Shown: positions 48,784 to 58,433, numbered from the stretch's first letter. The stretch is 64,000 nt of DNA from Eoetvoesia sp035555955 (GCF_035555955.1 NZ_DATMGA010000014.1:115829-179828); one strand, 5' to 3'. Numbers and translations: made by a program. The notes: generated from the sequence alone by a model not told the origin.

Positions 48784-49584
48784 CTACTGCAACAGCGGCC
48801 CGGCACGCACGTCCAGCGCGATACCGTGCAATTCGGCCTCCGACGCCAGCAGCGTCAGGTATTGCTGAATCGATTTATGCCGCACATATTCGCAAAGAAA
48901 GCGTTCGATGCTTTTGTGCACGCTTTCGAAGGGCAGCGGCTCTCCGTCGATTCGGCGTTCCACCTGAACGATGTGGAAGCCGTAGCGTGTCTTGACCAGA
49001 TCCGGCAGAACACCCGTATGCGTTGCGCCGAACACGGCGGCTTCGAATTCGGGCACGCTTTCGCCCCGGGACAACTGGCCCAGGTTGCCGCCGACCTGGC
49101 CCGAGGGACAGTTGGACTGGCTCGCGGCCAGCGCCTCGAAGCGGTCGGGATGCCGCCTGAGCTCGCGCAGGCTATGTTCGGCGCGGGCGCGTATGGAGGC
49201 CATGGCCGCGCCGGGGGGCAGAGCGAAAAGAATATGGCGTGCGAAGACGATGTCGGGGCTGCTGAATTTTGCGGTATTGGCGGTGTAGTAGCGCCGGCAC
49301 TCGTCTTCCGAAGGCAGGGGGGTGGCGCATTCCATGGCCAGCAACTGATCGATGACGTCGTCGTCGATTTCGGCGTCCGCGGCCAGCAATCCCGTGGCGC
49401 GTGCCCGCTGGGTCAGGAGCTCGCGCACCACCAGCGCGCGCCGTGCGGCGAGGTCGGGATCGGCGTCGCCCGCATGCGATGCCGCTTCGGCACGGATTTC
49501 AGCAGCGCCGATGACGATGCCGTTGACGCTGAGCTCGTTTGCCCTGGACATGTTGTCCTGTGTTTCGAGAGTAGTTCCTGCCAT
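48784..49584 (-). CDS. parvulin-type peptidyl-prolyl isomerase in the nar operon
   Basis: This 266-residue protein carries a PpiC/parvulin domain in its middle part (FARHILFALPPGAAM, ALAASQSNCPSGQVGGNLGQLSRGES, VKTRYGFHIVQVERR). Its N-terminal helical part (about 1-100) resembles a SurA-like chaperone region, and no signal peptide is visible, so it appears cytoplasmic. AAGGAA precedes the ATG at 49584. It starts 14 bases after narI ends, which suggests a role in folding or maturation of the nitrate reductase. The same gene arrangement is known in other beta-proteobacteria. Confidence 0.86.
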   Translation of the reverse strand: MAGTTLETQDNMSRANELSVNGIVIGAAEIRAEAASHAGDADPDLAARRALVVRELLTQRARATGLLAADAEIDDDVIDQLLAMECATPLPSEDECRRYYTANTAKFSSPDIVFARHILFALPPGAAMASIRARAEHSLRELRRHPDRFEALAASQSNCPSGQVGGNLGQLSRGESVPEFEAAVFGATHTGVLPDLVKTRYGFHIVQVERRIDGEPLPFESVHKSIERFLCEYVRHKSIQQYLTLLASEAELHGIALDVRAGPLLQ

Positions 49585-49597
49585 GGGTTTCCTTGGT

Positions 49598-50281
49598 TCA
49601 GCGTTTACGCACGATTTGTTGCGGGCGAGCCAGGTATCCGACGGTGGATACGCCGCTCCAGATGTGCACCAGCCGCGTGAACGGGGAGATCAGGAATATG
49701 GTGAATCCCAGCGCGATGTGGACTTTGTAGACGAGCGGCACCGCAAGGAGCAGACCCGCTTCCGGCTGGAGGGTGACGATGCCCTTGACGTAATCGCTCA
49801 GGGTTTCGAACATGACGCCGTCCATGTGGGACATGGACATGGGAATGGTCAGCAGGCCCAGTGCCAATTGCACCCAAAGCACTGCCAGAACCACGATATC
49901 CGCCCTGGCGCTGTTGATGCGGATGCGTGGGTCGGAAAGCCGGCGGTAGGCCAGGATGCTCAGGCCGACAATGGCCACGATGCCTGCGGCGCCGCCCGCC
50001 GCCATGGCCAGCATCTGGTGTTGCGAGGCGTTCAAAAAGGGCGAGACCATCCAGTGCGGCGCCAGAAAGCCCACGAAGTGCCCGGCGACGACGATGAGAA
50101 TGCCGAAATGGAACAGGTTGCTTCCCAGGCGCAGCAGCTTGCGCCTGAGCAGTTGCGACGAATCGCTTTTCCAGGTGTATTGTTCGCGGTCGAAGCGGAT
50201 GAGGCTGCCAAGCAGCAGAATGGTCAGGCAAACATAAGGGTATATGCCAAACAGCAATGTATTCACGACGTTCTGATCCAT
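49598..50281 (-). CDS. narI: respiratory nitrate reductase gamma subunit
   Basis: This 227-residue membrane protein is the diheme cytochrome b that anchors the reductase and takes electrons from quinol. It has five hydrophobic helices; YPYVCLTILLLGSLIRFDREQY, LFHFGILIVVAGHFVGFLAP and the C-terminal PLVYKVHIALGFTIFLISPF carry the histidine heme ligands. AGGAG lies before the ATG at 50281. It is the fourth gene of the nar operon, after narJ. Confidence 0.94.
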   Translation of the reverse strand: MDQNVVNTLLFGIYPYVCLTILLLGSLIRFDREQYTWKSDSSQLLRRKLLRLGSNLFHFGILIVVAGHFVGFLAPHWMVSPFLNASQHQMLAMAAGGAAGIVAIVGLSILAYRRLSDPRIRINSARADIVVLAVLWVQLALGLLTIPMSMSHMDGVMFETLSDYVKGIVTLQPEAGLLLAVPLVYKVHIALGFTIFLISPFTRLVHIWSGVSTVGYLARPQQIVRKR

Positions 50282-50347
50282 GAAGTTTCTCCTGGAAACG
50301 CTGATTCCTGAGAGCCGCTGCGGGCTGGGCCACGACCAGCCCCGAAG

Positions 50348-51022
50348 CTATCCCGGCGGCCGCTTGTCGTAGAACCGGATGGGCTGTGCGGAAACAGGGC
50401 TTTGGGCATTAAGGAAACTGACCGGCTCGTCCTGCCATTCCTTGTCCAGCGCTTCGGTGTCGATGGGCGGGCTTTCGTCCACGGCTTGTCCGTCCAGCGC
50501 CAGCGGCGGTTCGCCCGCCAGCGGCAGCAGGGCGGCAACGGCCGCAAAATAGGGCGCGCCGCGCTTGGCCAGCTGCTCCGCAATCGCCCGGTTGATGTCG
50601 GCCACCTCGCCCAGCAGCGAACGCGCCCGCTCGGGCGGCTCGTGCGCCAGGAACTCCAGAAAGACGGGCAGGTAATCGGGCAGTTCTCCGGCGGACAGGT
50701 ACAGCCCGCCGGCCTCGTACATGGCCAGCAGATCGATCATGGCCTGTCCGCGTTCGCGCGATTCGCCGTGCACGTGTTCGAAAAGGTACAACGAGGTTGC
50801 GCGGCCTCGGTCGAACGCTTCGACATAGGCTTCCTGCAGCTCGATGAGCGGCGTGGCCTCGAGGTGGGCGATCAGGCCGTCGAGGCCCGCGCGCGTGGCG
50901 CGCGGCAGTTTCCGGTGGCCGTTCAGTATGCCGCGGATTTCGGGAATGGCGTCAAGCAGCGGCTGGTCGGGATAATCGAGCAGGGCGCTCAGGACACTGA
51001 GAACCGGTTCGTGGGTTTCCAT
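50348..51022 (-). CDS. narJ: nitrate reductase molybdenum cofactor assembly chaperone
   Basis: This 224-residue protein of the NarJ (TorD-like) family binds the NarG apoprotein and guides insertion of its cofactors before membrane attachment. LSVLSALLDYPDQPLLDAIP at the start, YLFEHVHGESRERGQAMIDLLAMY and ELPDYLPVFLEFLAHE are family signatures. The ATG follows directly on the TAA of narH and its AGGAG lies inside narH, so translation is tightly coupled. Confidence 0.92.
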   Translation of the reverse strand: METHEPVLSVLSALLDYPDQPLLDAIPEIRGILNGHRKLPRATRAGLDGLIAHLEATPLIELQEAYVEAFDRGRATSLYLFEHVHGESRERGQAMIDLLAMYEAGGLYLSAGELPDYLPVFLEFLAHEPPERARSLLGEVADINRAIAEQLAKRGAPYFAAVAALLPLAGEPPLALDGQAVDESPPIDTEALDKEWQDEPVSFLNAQSPVSAQPIRFYDKRPPG

Positions 51023-52564
51023 TTATTCTCCTGCCGCCCGTATGGGGATGACCTTGCGTTCCTTGCCGATGCCCTTGCGCCCGCCGAACAGGCTGGTCTC
51101 GGTCGTGCCGTCCGAACAGCCGTTGCCGAACGAAAAGCCGCAGGAGGCGCGCAGGTCGAAGGCGTCCTCGGCGTATTCGCGGTGGGTGGTGGGAATGACG
51201 AATCGATCCTCGTAGTTGGCAATGGCCAGGTAGCGGTACATTTCGTCGACTTGCGCGGTGCTCAGGGCCACTTCGTCCAGCAATGCAGGGTTGTCGCGCC
51301 GTTCGACATGGCGCTCGCGCATGAAGGCGCGCATCGCCAGCATGCGTTTCAGTGCAAGCCGCACCGGCTCTTCGCGCCCGGCCGTGAGCAGGTTGGCAAG
51401 ATAGCGCAGAGGAATCCTCAGGGCGTCGACGTCGGGCAGCAGGCCCTGCATGCCGAGCCGGCCGTCGCTGGCGGCGGCATTGATGGGCGACAGCGGCGGA
51501 ACATACCAGACCATGGGCAGGGTGCGGTATTCCGGATGCAGCGGGAAGGCGATTTTCCAGTCCATCGCCATCTTGTAGACTGGCGAGCGCCGCGCCGCCT
51601 CGAGCCAGTTGGCCGGAACCCCGTCGCGTTCGGCCTGGGCGCACACTTGCGGATCGTTCGGGTCCAGGAAGACCGAGAGCTGCGCTTCGTAAAGATCTTG
51701 CGGGTCTTCGACCGACGCCGCTTCCTTGATGCGGTCGGCGTCGTACAGCAGCACGCCCAGGTAGCGAATGCGCCCCACACAGGTTTCCGAACAGACGGTC
51801 GGCTGGCCGACTTCGATGCGCGGATAGCAGAAGATGCATTTTTCCGATTTGCCGCTTTGCCAGTTGTAGTAGATTTTCTTGTAGGGGCAGCCCGACACGC
51901 ACATCCGCCAGCCGCGGCATTTGTCCTGGTCGATCAGGACGATGCCGTCTTCTTCGCGCTTGTAGATGGCGCCCGAAGGACAGGACGCCACACAAGCCGG
52001 GTTCAGGCAGTGCTCGCACAGGCGCGGCAGGTACATCATGAAAGTGTTTTCGAATTCGCCGTAGATGTCGGTCTGGACCTGGTCGAAGTTATAGTCGGCC
52101 TTGCGCTTTTCGAATTCGCCGCCGAGGATTTCCTCCCAGTTGGGTCCCCACTCGATTTTCTCCATGCGTTCGCCCGTAATGAGCGACCGGGGGCGGGCCA
52201 CCGGCCCGACCTTGACGTCGGGAGCATCGTGCAGGTGCGCGTAGTCGAAGGTGAACGGCTCGTAGTAGTCGTCGATTTCCGGCAGGTTGGGGTTGCCGAA
52301 GATATTCGACAGCACGCGCCATTTGCTGCCCGCCGCAAGCTCGATCTTGCCGCTGGCCTTGCGCTTCCAGCCGCCTTTCCAGCGTTTCTGGTTTTCCCAA
52401 TCCTTGGGATAGCCGATGCCGGGTTTGGTTTCGACATTGTTGAACCAGGCGTACTCCATGCCTTCGCGCGAGGTCCAGACGTTTTTACAGGTGACGGAAC
52501 AGGTGTGGCAGCCTATGCACTTGTCCAGGTTCATGACCATGCCGATCTGTGCGCGGATCTTCAT
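51023..52564 (-). CDS. narH: respiratory nitrate reductase beta subunit (iron-sulfur)
   Basis: This 513-residue cytoplasmic subunit carries the four iron-sulfur clusters that pass electrons from NarI to NarG. The cysteine groups are intact: CIGCHTCSVTCKNVW, CEHCLNPACVASCP, then CRGWRMCVSGCPYKK and CIFCYPRIEVGQPTVCSETC. The Trp in CRGWRMC is the feature that gives the [3Fe-4S] centre. The ATG overlaps the narG stop by four bases (ATGA). Confidence 0.96.
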   Translation of the reverse strand: MKIRAQIGMVMNLDKCIGCHTCSVTCKNVWTSREGMEYAWFNNVETKPGIGYPKDWENQKRWKGGWKRKASGKIELAAGSKWRVLSNIFGNPNLPEIDDYYEPFTFDYAHLHDAPDVKVGPVARPRSLITGERMEKIEWGPNWEEILGGEFEKRKADYNFDQVQTDIYGEFENTFMMYLPRLCEHCLNPACVASCPSGAIYKREEDGIVLIDQDKCRGWRMCVSGCPYKKIYYNWQSGKSEKCIFCYPRIEVGQPTVCSETCVGRIRYLGVLLYDADRIKEAASVEDPQDLYEAQLSVFLDPNDPQVCAQAERDGVPANWLEAARRSPVYKMAMDWKIAFPLHPEYRTLPMVWYVPPLSPINAAASDGRLGMQGLLPDVDALRIPLRYLANLLTAGREEPVRLALKRMLAMRAFMRERHVERRDNPALLDEVALSTAQVDEMYRYLAIANYEDRFVIPTTHREYAEDAFDLRASCGFSFGNGCSDGTTETSLFGGRKGIGKERKVIPIRAAGE

Positions 52565-55500
52565 TGCTTGCCCTCCGCTTCGTTATCCACCATGGCCAGT
52601 GTCGGCGCGCCATGCTCCAGAGTGTGGGCGTGCCGGGCGGCGGCCTGTGCCGACAGCACCGAGGCCGGCGTCGATTCGTCCTTCCAGTCCACGACGTTCA
52701 TCTTGCGGATGATGACGAACTCGTCGCGGTTCGAGCCGACGGTGCCGTAGTAATTGAAGCCGTAGGAAAGCTGCACGTAGCCGCCTATCATGTGCGTGGG
52801 CTTGGGGATGATGCGGGTGACGGAGTTGTGGATGCCGCGCACCCCGGTAACTTCCGAGCCCGGCGTGTTGATGATCTTTTCCTGTGCGTGGTACATCATG
52901 ACGGCGCCGGCGGGAATGCGCTGGCTGACGACCGCTCGGGCGGTCAGTGCCCCGTTCACGTTGAAGGCTTCGATCCAGTCGTTGTCGGCCACGCCTATCT
53001 TGGCGGCGTCGGTTTCGGACATCCAGACAATGGGGCCGCCGCGCGATAGCGTAAGCATCAGGAGGTTGTCGGTATAGGTGCTGTGGATGCCCCATTTCTG
53101 GTGCGGTGTGAGGAAGTTCAGCGCGATTTCCGGGTTGCCGTTCGAGCGGCTGCCCTGCATGCCCTGCGTGCTGCGGGTGTCGAGCGGCGGCTTGTACACG
53201 CACAAGGATTCGCCGAACTCGCGCATCCAGAGATGGTCCTGGTACAGTTGCTGGCGCCCCGAAAGCGTGCGCCACGGCACGAGCTCGTGCACATTGACGT
53301 AGCTGGCGTTGTAGGAAACGTGTTCCGATTCGATGCCGCTCCAGGTGGGTGAGGTAATGATCTTGCGCGGCTGAGCCTGTATGTCGCGGAAACGGACTTT
53401 CTCGTCTTCACGGGCACGGGCCAGATGGGCATGATCGAGGCCGGTGCGTTCCGAAACCGCCTGCCATGCCTTGACGGCGACCGAGCCATTGGTTTCGGGG
53501 GCCAGCGAAAGCACGACTTCGGCCGCGTCCAGGGCGGTGAGGATTTGCGGGCGTCCCTGCGACACGCCTTCCTGCGCGACGCTGCGGTTCAGATTGCGAA
53601 GAAATTCGATTTCCTCGGTGGTGTCCCAGTTGATGCCCTTGCCGCCATTGCCCAGCGAATCCAGCAGCGGCCCCACCGAGGTGAACTTCTTGTAGGTGTT
53701 GGGGTAGTCCCGCTCTACGAGGGCAACGCTGGCCATGGTTTTGCCCGGTATCGGTTCGCATTGGCCCTTGCCCCAGTCGGCGGCATCGTCCTGGGCGATT
53801 TCGCCCTGGCTGTCGTGCTGCAGCGGCGACAGCACGATGTCGCGCTCGACCCCCAGGCGGCCCTCGGCCAGCCGGGAAAACGTTTCGGCAATGCCCTTGT
53901 AGATTTCCCAGTCGCTTTTCGATTGCCAGGCCGGGTCGACGGCGGCCGACAAGGGATGGATGAAGGGATGCATGTCGGACGTATTCATGTCGTCCTTTTC
54001 ATACCAGGTGGCGGTGGGCAGCACGATGTCGGAGTACAGACAGGTGGTCGACATGCGGAAATCGAGCGTGACCAGCAGGTCGAGTTTGCCCTGAGGGGCG
54101 GGGTCGCGCCACTTCACTTCGCGCGGCAGGCCCTGCGCGCTGGCTCCCAGGTCTTTGCCCTGCACGCCGTGCTCGGCGCCGAGCAGGTGCTTGAGGAAGT
54201 ATTCGTGGCCCTTGCCGGACGACCCCAACAGGTTGGAGCGCCACACGAACATATTCCTGGGATGGTTTTCGGGGGCATCGGGGTCGGTGCAGGACATTTC
54301 GATGGAGCCGTCCTTGAGCCCCTCGGCGATGAACTGCGCGGCATCCTTGCCGGCGGCGGCTCGGCCCAGTTCCAGCGGATTGGTCTTGAGCTGCGGCGCC
54401 GACGGCAGCCAGCCCATGCGCTCCGCTGCGACGTTGTAGTCGATGGGGCTGTCGGCGTACTGGCCGTTTTCGGCCAGCGGCGACAGCAGCGAGGAGATTT
54501 TCAGGGTTTCGTAGCGCCACTGGCCGGTATGGGCATAGAAGAACGACGTGCTGTTCATGAAGCGCGGCGGGCGGTGCCAGTCGGTGGCGAAGGCCAGTGG
54601 CAGCCAGCCCGTTTGCGGCCGCAGCTTTTCCTGGCCCACGTAGTGCGACCAGCCGCCGCCCGATTTGCCGACGCAGCCGCACATGACGAGCAGGTTGATG
54701 ATGGCGCGGTAGCTCATGTCCATATTGAACCAGTGGTTCAGGCCCGCACCCACGATGACCATGGACTTGCCCTCGGTCTTGAGGGCGTTGTCGGCGAACT
54801 CGCGCGCCACCGCGATGGCTTCGTGGCGGTTGACGCCGGTGATTCGCTCTTGCCAGGCGGGCGTGTAGGGCACGTCGTCGTCGAAGCTGGCGGCGACGTT
54901 GGGGCCGCCAAGGCCTTGATCAACCCCGTAGTTGGCGATGAACAAGTCGTATACGGTGGCGACCAGCGTCTCGCCGTTGCGTGTTGCGACCTTGCGCACG
55001 CCGATGCGGCGCGGCAATACGCTGGCGTGGCCGGTGTGCGTGAAATGGGTCTGCTCCACATTGCCGAAATACGGGAAGGCAACGTCGATGACGGCGTCGT
55101 GGCCGTTGACCAGCGACAGCAGGGGGCGGATGGCGTTGCCCTGCGCGTCTTCCTGCTTGAGGTTCCACTTGCCCGCGTCGCCGCCTTCCTTCTGGCCCCA
55201 GCGGAATCCGATGGAGCCCACGGGCGCCACCGGCTTGCCGCTGGATTCGTCGAAGACGACGGTTTTCCATGCGGCGTTGTTTTTCTGGTCGAGCGCGTCC
55301 TCGAATTCATCCGCGCGCAGCAGGCGTTCGGGAACGTAGTGGTCGCCCTGCTTGACCACGCGCACCAGCATGGGCATGTCGGTAAACCGCCGGCAATAAT
55401 CCATGAAGTAGTCGCACTTGCCCGGAACGTGGAATTCCTTGAGAACGACGTGGCCCATGGCCAGGCCGAGCGCGGAGTCGGTGCCCTGCTTGGGGTGCAG

Positions 55501-56382
55501 CCATAGATCGCCGAACTTGGCGCCCTCGGCGTAGTCCGGAAAGATGGAAACGACTTTGGTGCCGCGGTAGCGCGATTCGGTCATGAAGTGCGCGTCGGGC
55601 GTGCGGGTTTGCGGGACGTTCGAGCCCCACATCATGATGAACGTGGAGTTGTACCAGTCGGCCGATTCGGGTACGTCGGTCTGCTCGCCCCAGGTTTGCG
55701 GCGAAGCCGGCGGCAGGTCGCAATACCAGTCGTAGAAACTGAGGTTGACGCCGCCTATGAGCGACAGATAGCGGCTGCCCGCGGCGTAGGAGATCATGGA
55801 CATCGCCGGGATGGGCGAGAAGCCGACGACGCGGTCGGGGCCATGGCGCTGGATGGTATGGATGTTGGCCGCGGCGATGAGTTCGTTGACTTCGTTCCAG
55901 TCGGAGCGCACGAAGCCGCCCAGGCCGCGGCGCTGCGTGTACGAGGCCCGCGCCTGAGCGTCGCCGACGATGGCGGCCCAGGCGTCCACCGGGGAAAGCG
56001 TGCGGCGTTTTTCGCGCCACAGCCGCAGCAGCGCGCTACGCACCAGTGGGTACTTGAGGCGATTGGCACTGTACAGGTACCACGAGTACGAGGCGCCGCG
56101 CGAACAGCCGCGGGGCTCGTGGTTGGGCATGTCGGGGCGGGTGCGGGGGTAGTCGGTTTGCTGCGTTTCCCAGGTGACGATTCCGCTTTTGACGTAGATT
56201 TTCCAGGAACAGGACCCGGTGCAGTTGACGCCGTGGGTGGAGCGCACGATTTTGTCGTGCTGCCAGCGCTTGCGGTAAGCGTCCTCCCATTTGCGGTCTT
56301 CCTGGATCGTCATGCCATGGCCTTCGGAAAACTGGGGCCTGGAAGTCGAGAAGTATTTGAGGCGGTCGACGAAGTGGCTCAT
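52561..56382 (-). CDS. narG: respiratory nitrate reductase alpha subunit (molybdenum catalytic)
   Basis: This 1273-residue subunit reduces nitrate to nitrite at a molybdenum bis-MGD site in the cytoplasm. The FS0 cluster ligands match E. coli with a one-residue shift: His50, Cys54, Cys58 (HGVNCTGSCSW) and Cys93 (EPRGCSRG). The molybdenum aspartate is Asp222 in YCDLPPASP. The start Met at 56382 has GGAGA in front and begins the usual MSHFVDRLKYFS; a longer frame to 56547 adds a low-quality N-terminus. Large plus-strand open frames across this gene are shadows. Confidence 0.96.
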   Translation of the reverse strand: MSHFVDRLKYFSTSRPQFSEGHGMTIQEDRKWEDAYRKRWQHDKIVRSTHGVNCTGSCSWKIYVKSGIVTWETQQTDYPRTRPDMPNHEPRGCSRGASYSWYLYSANRLKYPLVRSALLRLWREKRRTLSPVDAWAAIVGDAQARASYTQRRGLGGFVRSDWNEVNELIAAANIHTIQRHGPDRVVGFSPIPAMSMISYAAGSRYLSLIGGVNLSFYDWYCDLPPASPQTWGEQTDVPESADWYNSTFIMMWGSNVPQTRTPDAHFMTESRYRGTKVVSIFPDYAEGAKFGDLWLHPKQGTDSALGLAMGHVVLKEFHVPGKCDYFMDYCRRFTDMPMLVRVVKQGDHYVPERLLRADEFEDALDQKNNAAWKTVVFDESSGKPVAPVGSIGFRWGQKEGGDAGKWNLKQEDAQGNAIRPLLSLVNGHDAVIDVAFPYFGNVEQTHFTHTGHASVLPRRIGVRKVATRNGETLVATVYDLFIANYGVDQGLGGPNVAASFDDDVPYTPAWQERITGVNRHEAIAVAREFADNALKTEGKSMVIVGAGLNHWFNMDMSYRAIINLLVMCGCVGKSGGGWSHYVGQEKLRPQTGWLPLAFATDWHRPPRFMNSTSFFYAHTGQWRYETLKISSLLSPLAENGQYADSPIDYNVAAERMGWLPSAPQLKTNPLELGRAAAGKDAAQFIAEGLKDGSIEMSCTDPDAPENHPRNMFVWRSNLLGSSGKGHEYFLKHLLGAEHGVQGKDLGASAQGLPREVKWRDPAPQGKLDLLVTLDFRMSTTCLYSDIVLPTATWYEKDDMNTSDMHPFIHPLSAAVDPAWQSKSDWEIYKGIAETFSRLAEGRLGVERDIVLSPLQHDSQGEIAQDDAADWGKGQCEPIPGKTMASVALVERDYPNTYKKFTSVGPLLDSLGNGGKGINWDTTEEIEFLRNLNRSVAQEGVSQGRPQILTALDAAEVVLSLAPETNGSVAVKAWQAVSERTGLDHAHLARAREDEKVRFRDIQAQPRKIITSPTWSGIESEHVSYNASYVNVHELVPWRTLSGRQQLYQDHLWMREFGESLCVYKPPLDTRSTQGMQGSRSNGNPEIALNFLTPHQKWGIHSTYTDNLLMLTLSRGGPIVWMSETDAAKIGVADNDWIEAFNVNGALTARAVVSQRIPAGAVMMYHAQEKIINTPGSEVTGVRGIHNSVTRIIPKPTHMIGGYVQLSYGFNYYGTVGSNRDEFVIIRKMNVVDWKDESTPASVLSAQAAARHAHTLEHGAPTLAMVDNEAEGKQ

Positions 56383-56561
56383 GGGCGATTCTCCGAAATA
56401 CCGCCGGGGACGGCGGCCGCGCTTGAAATGCAATGCAGGCAGACCATAGAAAGCTTCCTGTTGCTGAAGAGGCTTGGGCATGAAAAGCGCGGCAAGCATG
56501 GGAAGGCCGCAGCGTTTCCTTTTTCGGTGATCCAGCGTCGTGCCCATGATACGCTGACATC

Positions 56562-56575
56562 TTGAACTTGATCAA
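56562..56575. promoter_or_regulatory. candidate FNR box upstream of narG
   Basis: TTGAA-CTTG-ATCAA matches the FNR/ANR consensus TTGAT-N4-ATCAA at nine of ten positions. It lies 180-193 bases upstream of the narG start. Oxygen-controlled activation of nar operons by FNR-type regulators is well known. I could not match a good -10 box at the spacing of a class II site, so the exact promoter is open. Confidence 0.5.
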
Positions 56576-56635
56576 CCTGGCAGCATCTACTTACATTTGA
56601 AAGGCAATCGATAATTTTCCCGACGGCGCGCAGCG

Positions 56636-57157
56636 CTAGTCTTCAGTCGGATGCGACGGTGAGCTCAGGATTTTCTGGTAGAAAACCAGATCCAGCCAGC
56701 GGCCGAATTTGTACCCGGCCTCTTTGATCGTGCCCGCGGGCTGGAAGCCAAGGTGTTGGTGCAGGGCGATGCTGGCTTCATTGGCGGCGTCTATGCCGCC
56801 CACCATCGTATGCACGTCCCGGGCGCCGGCTTCTTCGATCAGGCTGGCCAGAAGCCGCCTGCCCAGGCCCATGCCCCGGCACTCATGATGAACGTAGATG
56901 GAGTGCTCGACGCTGTATTTGTAGGCGGGCCAGGCGCGGAAGGTGCCGTATGTAGCGAACCCCAGCAGCTTGCCGTGTTCGTCTTCGAAGCCAAGCACGG
57001 GAAAGGCGTTGCGGCGCTTGGTTTCGAACCAGTCCTTCATGGTGGAGGCGGGACGGGGCCTGTAGTCGTACAGGGCGGTCGAATGAGCGATGGCGTGGTT
57101 GAGTATTTCCAGAATGGCGGCGGCGTGCCGCTCTTCCGTGCATTGGATCATCTGCAT
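56636..57157 (-). CDS. GNAT family N-acetyltransferase (phosphinothricin acetyltransferase-like)
   Basis: This 173-residue protein is a GNAT enzyme of the PAT subgroup, transferring acetyl from acetyl-CoA to an amine, typically a xenobiotic or amino acid analogue. ILEILNHAIAHSTALYDY opens the fold, the acetyl-CoA loop reads HHECRGMGLGRRLLASLI and MVGGIDAANEASIALHQHLGF follows. It is transcribed in the same direction as narG but separated by 250 bases with a promoter candidate, so it is probably independent. Confidence 0.85.
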   Translation of the reverse strand: MQMIQCTEERHAAAILEILNHAIAHSTALYDYRPRPASTMKDWFETKRRNAFPVLGFEDEHGKLLGFATYGTFRAWPAYKYSVEHSIYVHHECRGMGLGRRLLASLIEEAGARDVHTMVGGIDAANEASIALHQHLGFQPAGTIKEAGYKFGRWLDLVFYQKILSSPSHPTED

Positions 57158-57322
57158 AGGTGGCTCTCCACAATTTCGGCTATTTTATGATGCGAAGGTT
57201 CGCTTGTTGCCGGATCGGTTTCTTGTCGTGAAATTGGAGGCTGAACCATCAACATGTGGCTGGCGGCGTCGCGAGATCCACTTCATGGCGTCTGAATTGT
57301 TGAGACATTGAGTGACGCGCCG

Positions 57323-57348
57323 GTCTTGTCGTCAAATGCCGACAAGAC
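57323..57348 (-). terminator. hairpin just after the radical SAM gene
   Basis: GTCTTGTCG and its perfect complement CGACAAGAC flank an eight-base loop, directly after the stop codon of the minus-strand gene ending at 57350. There is no U-run, so it may be a mRNA-stabilising 3' hairpin rather than a full terminator. Confidence 0.4.
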
Positions 57349-57349
57349 G

Positions 57350-58420
57350 CTAAAACAGCGTCAGTTGAGGGTGTTCCTCGGGCGGGCGGGAAAAAAGAGC
57401 GGTGTTCAATGGATGCCGGGCCTGGTTCAGCCCCGCTTTGGAGCAGGCCTTCTTGAAACGCTGCTCGAGAAGATCGGCAAATACGCCGGTTCCTTTCATC
57501 CTGGTTCTGAAATCGGAGTCGTAGACTTTGCTGCCACGCATCTGCTTGACCAGGTTCATGACATGGGCCTCCTTCAAGGGGTAGTGCGCGGCCAGCCATT
57601 CGCGAAACAGGTCGGCAATTTCCGAAGGCAGCCGCAACAAGACGTACGCGGCGCTTTTCGCCCCCACGTCTTTCGCGGTGAAAAGAATCTTTTCCATATC
57701 GTGGTCGGTAAGGAAGGGAATGACGGGCGCGACCATCACGCCCGTGGGAATGCCGGCTTCGCTCAGCACCCGGATGGCTTCCAGCCGCGCGCCCGGCGTG
57801 CTGGCGCGCGGCTCCAGCGTTCTGGCGATGGTTCTGTCCAACGATCCCACCGACATGAAGACGCGAACCAGATTCTTGCCGGCCATTCGGGCCAGCACTT
57901 CGATGTCCTGGGTCACGGATGCCGACTTGGTGGTAATGGCGACGGGATGGTTGAATTCTTCCATGACCGCCAAAATCGAAGCCGTGATCCGCAGCCGCCG
58001 CTCTATCGGCTGATAGGGGTCGGTGTTCGCGCCCAGGGCGATTAGCTTGGGCGTGTAGGATGGGTTGGACAATTCCTTGCGCAGCAAGTCGGCCGCATTG
58101 CCCTTGGCGTAGAGCCGGGTTTCGAAATCCAGTCCGGGCGAGTGGTTTAGATACGCATGAGTGGGACGCGCGTAGCAGTATATGCAGCCGTGTTCGCACC
58201 CCCTGTATGGATTGATGGACTGGTCGAAAGGAATATCCGGCGAATCGTTGCGGGCGATGATGGATTTGGCTTTCTCCATGGAAACCGTCGTAGCCGGCTT
58301 GGGCATGGTTTCCAGGTCGGCGTTATCCCATTCGTCATCGAACGATGCGCGCTGAAGCTGCTCGAAACGGGACGTTTTGTTCGAAACGCTGCCCCTGCCT
58401 TTGATTGGGGTTGGCTGCAT
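57350..58420 (-). CDS. PA0069 family radical SAM protein (SPL-like)
   Basis: This 356-residue protein has the radical SAM cluster motif CEHGCIYCYA near residue 75-84 (Cys-x3-Cys-x2-Cys) and the spore photoproduct lyase-like pattern FDQSINPYRGCEHGC, then IALGANTDPYQPIERRL and VAITTKSASVTQDIE. Such proteins generate a deoxyadenosyl radical; the target of this family is not established. A near-perfect LexA box overlaps its promoter region (58434-58453), so DNA damage probably induces it. I recall that PA0069 of Pseudomonas aeruginosa is in the LexA regulon, which agrees. No good ribosome site precedes the ATG. Confidence 0.86.
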   Translation of the reverse strand: MQPTPIKGRGSVSNKTSRFEQLQRASFDDEWDNADLETMPKPATTVSMEKAKSIIARNDSPDIPFDQSINPYRGCEHGCIYCYARPTHAYLNHSPGLDFETRLYAKGNAADLLRKELSNPSYTPKLIALGANTDPYQPIERRLRITASILAVMEEFNHPVAITTKSASVTQDIEVLARMAGKNLVRVFMSVGSLDRTIARTLEPRASTPGARLEAIRVLSEAGIPTGVMVAPVIPFLTDHDMEKILFTAKDVGAKSAAYVLLRLPSEIADLFREWLAAHYPLKEAHVMNLVKQMRGSKVYDSDFRTRMKGTGVFADLLEQRFKKACSKAGLNQARHPLNTALFSRPPEEHPQLTLF

Positions 58421-58433
58421 GGTGTTTGCAAAT

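Noticed and set aside
53425..55506. Plus-strand open frame of almost 700 codons
   Set aside because: It lies antisense to narG, which is unmistakable on the minus strand by its cofactor ligands. The frame has no known domain and is a GC-bias artefact.
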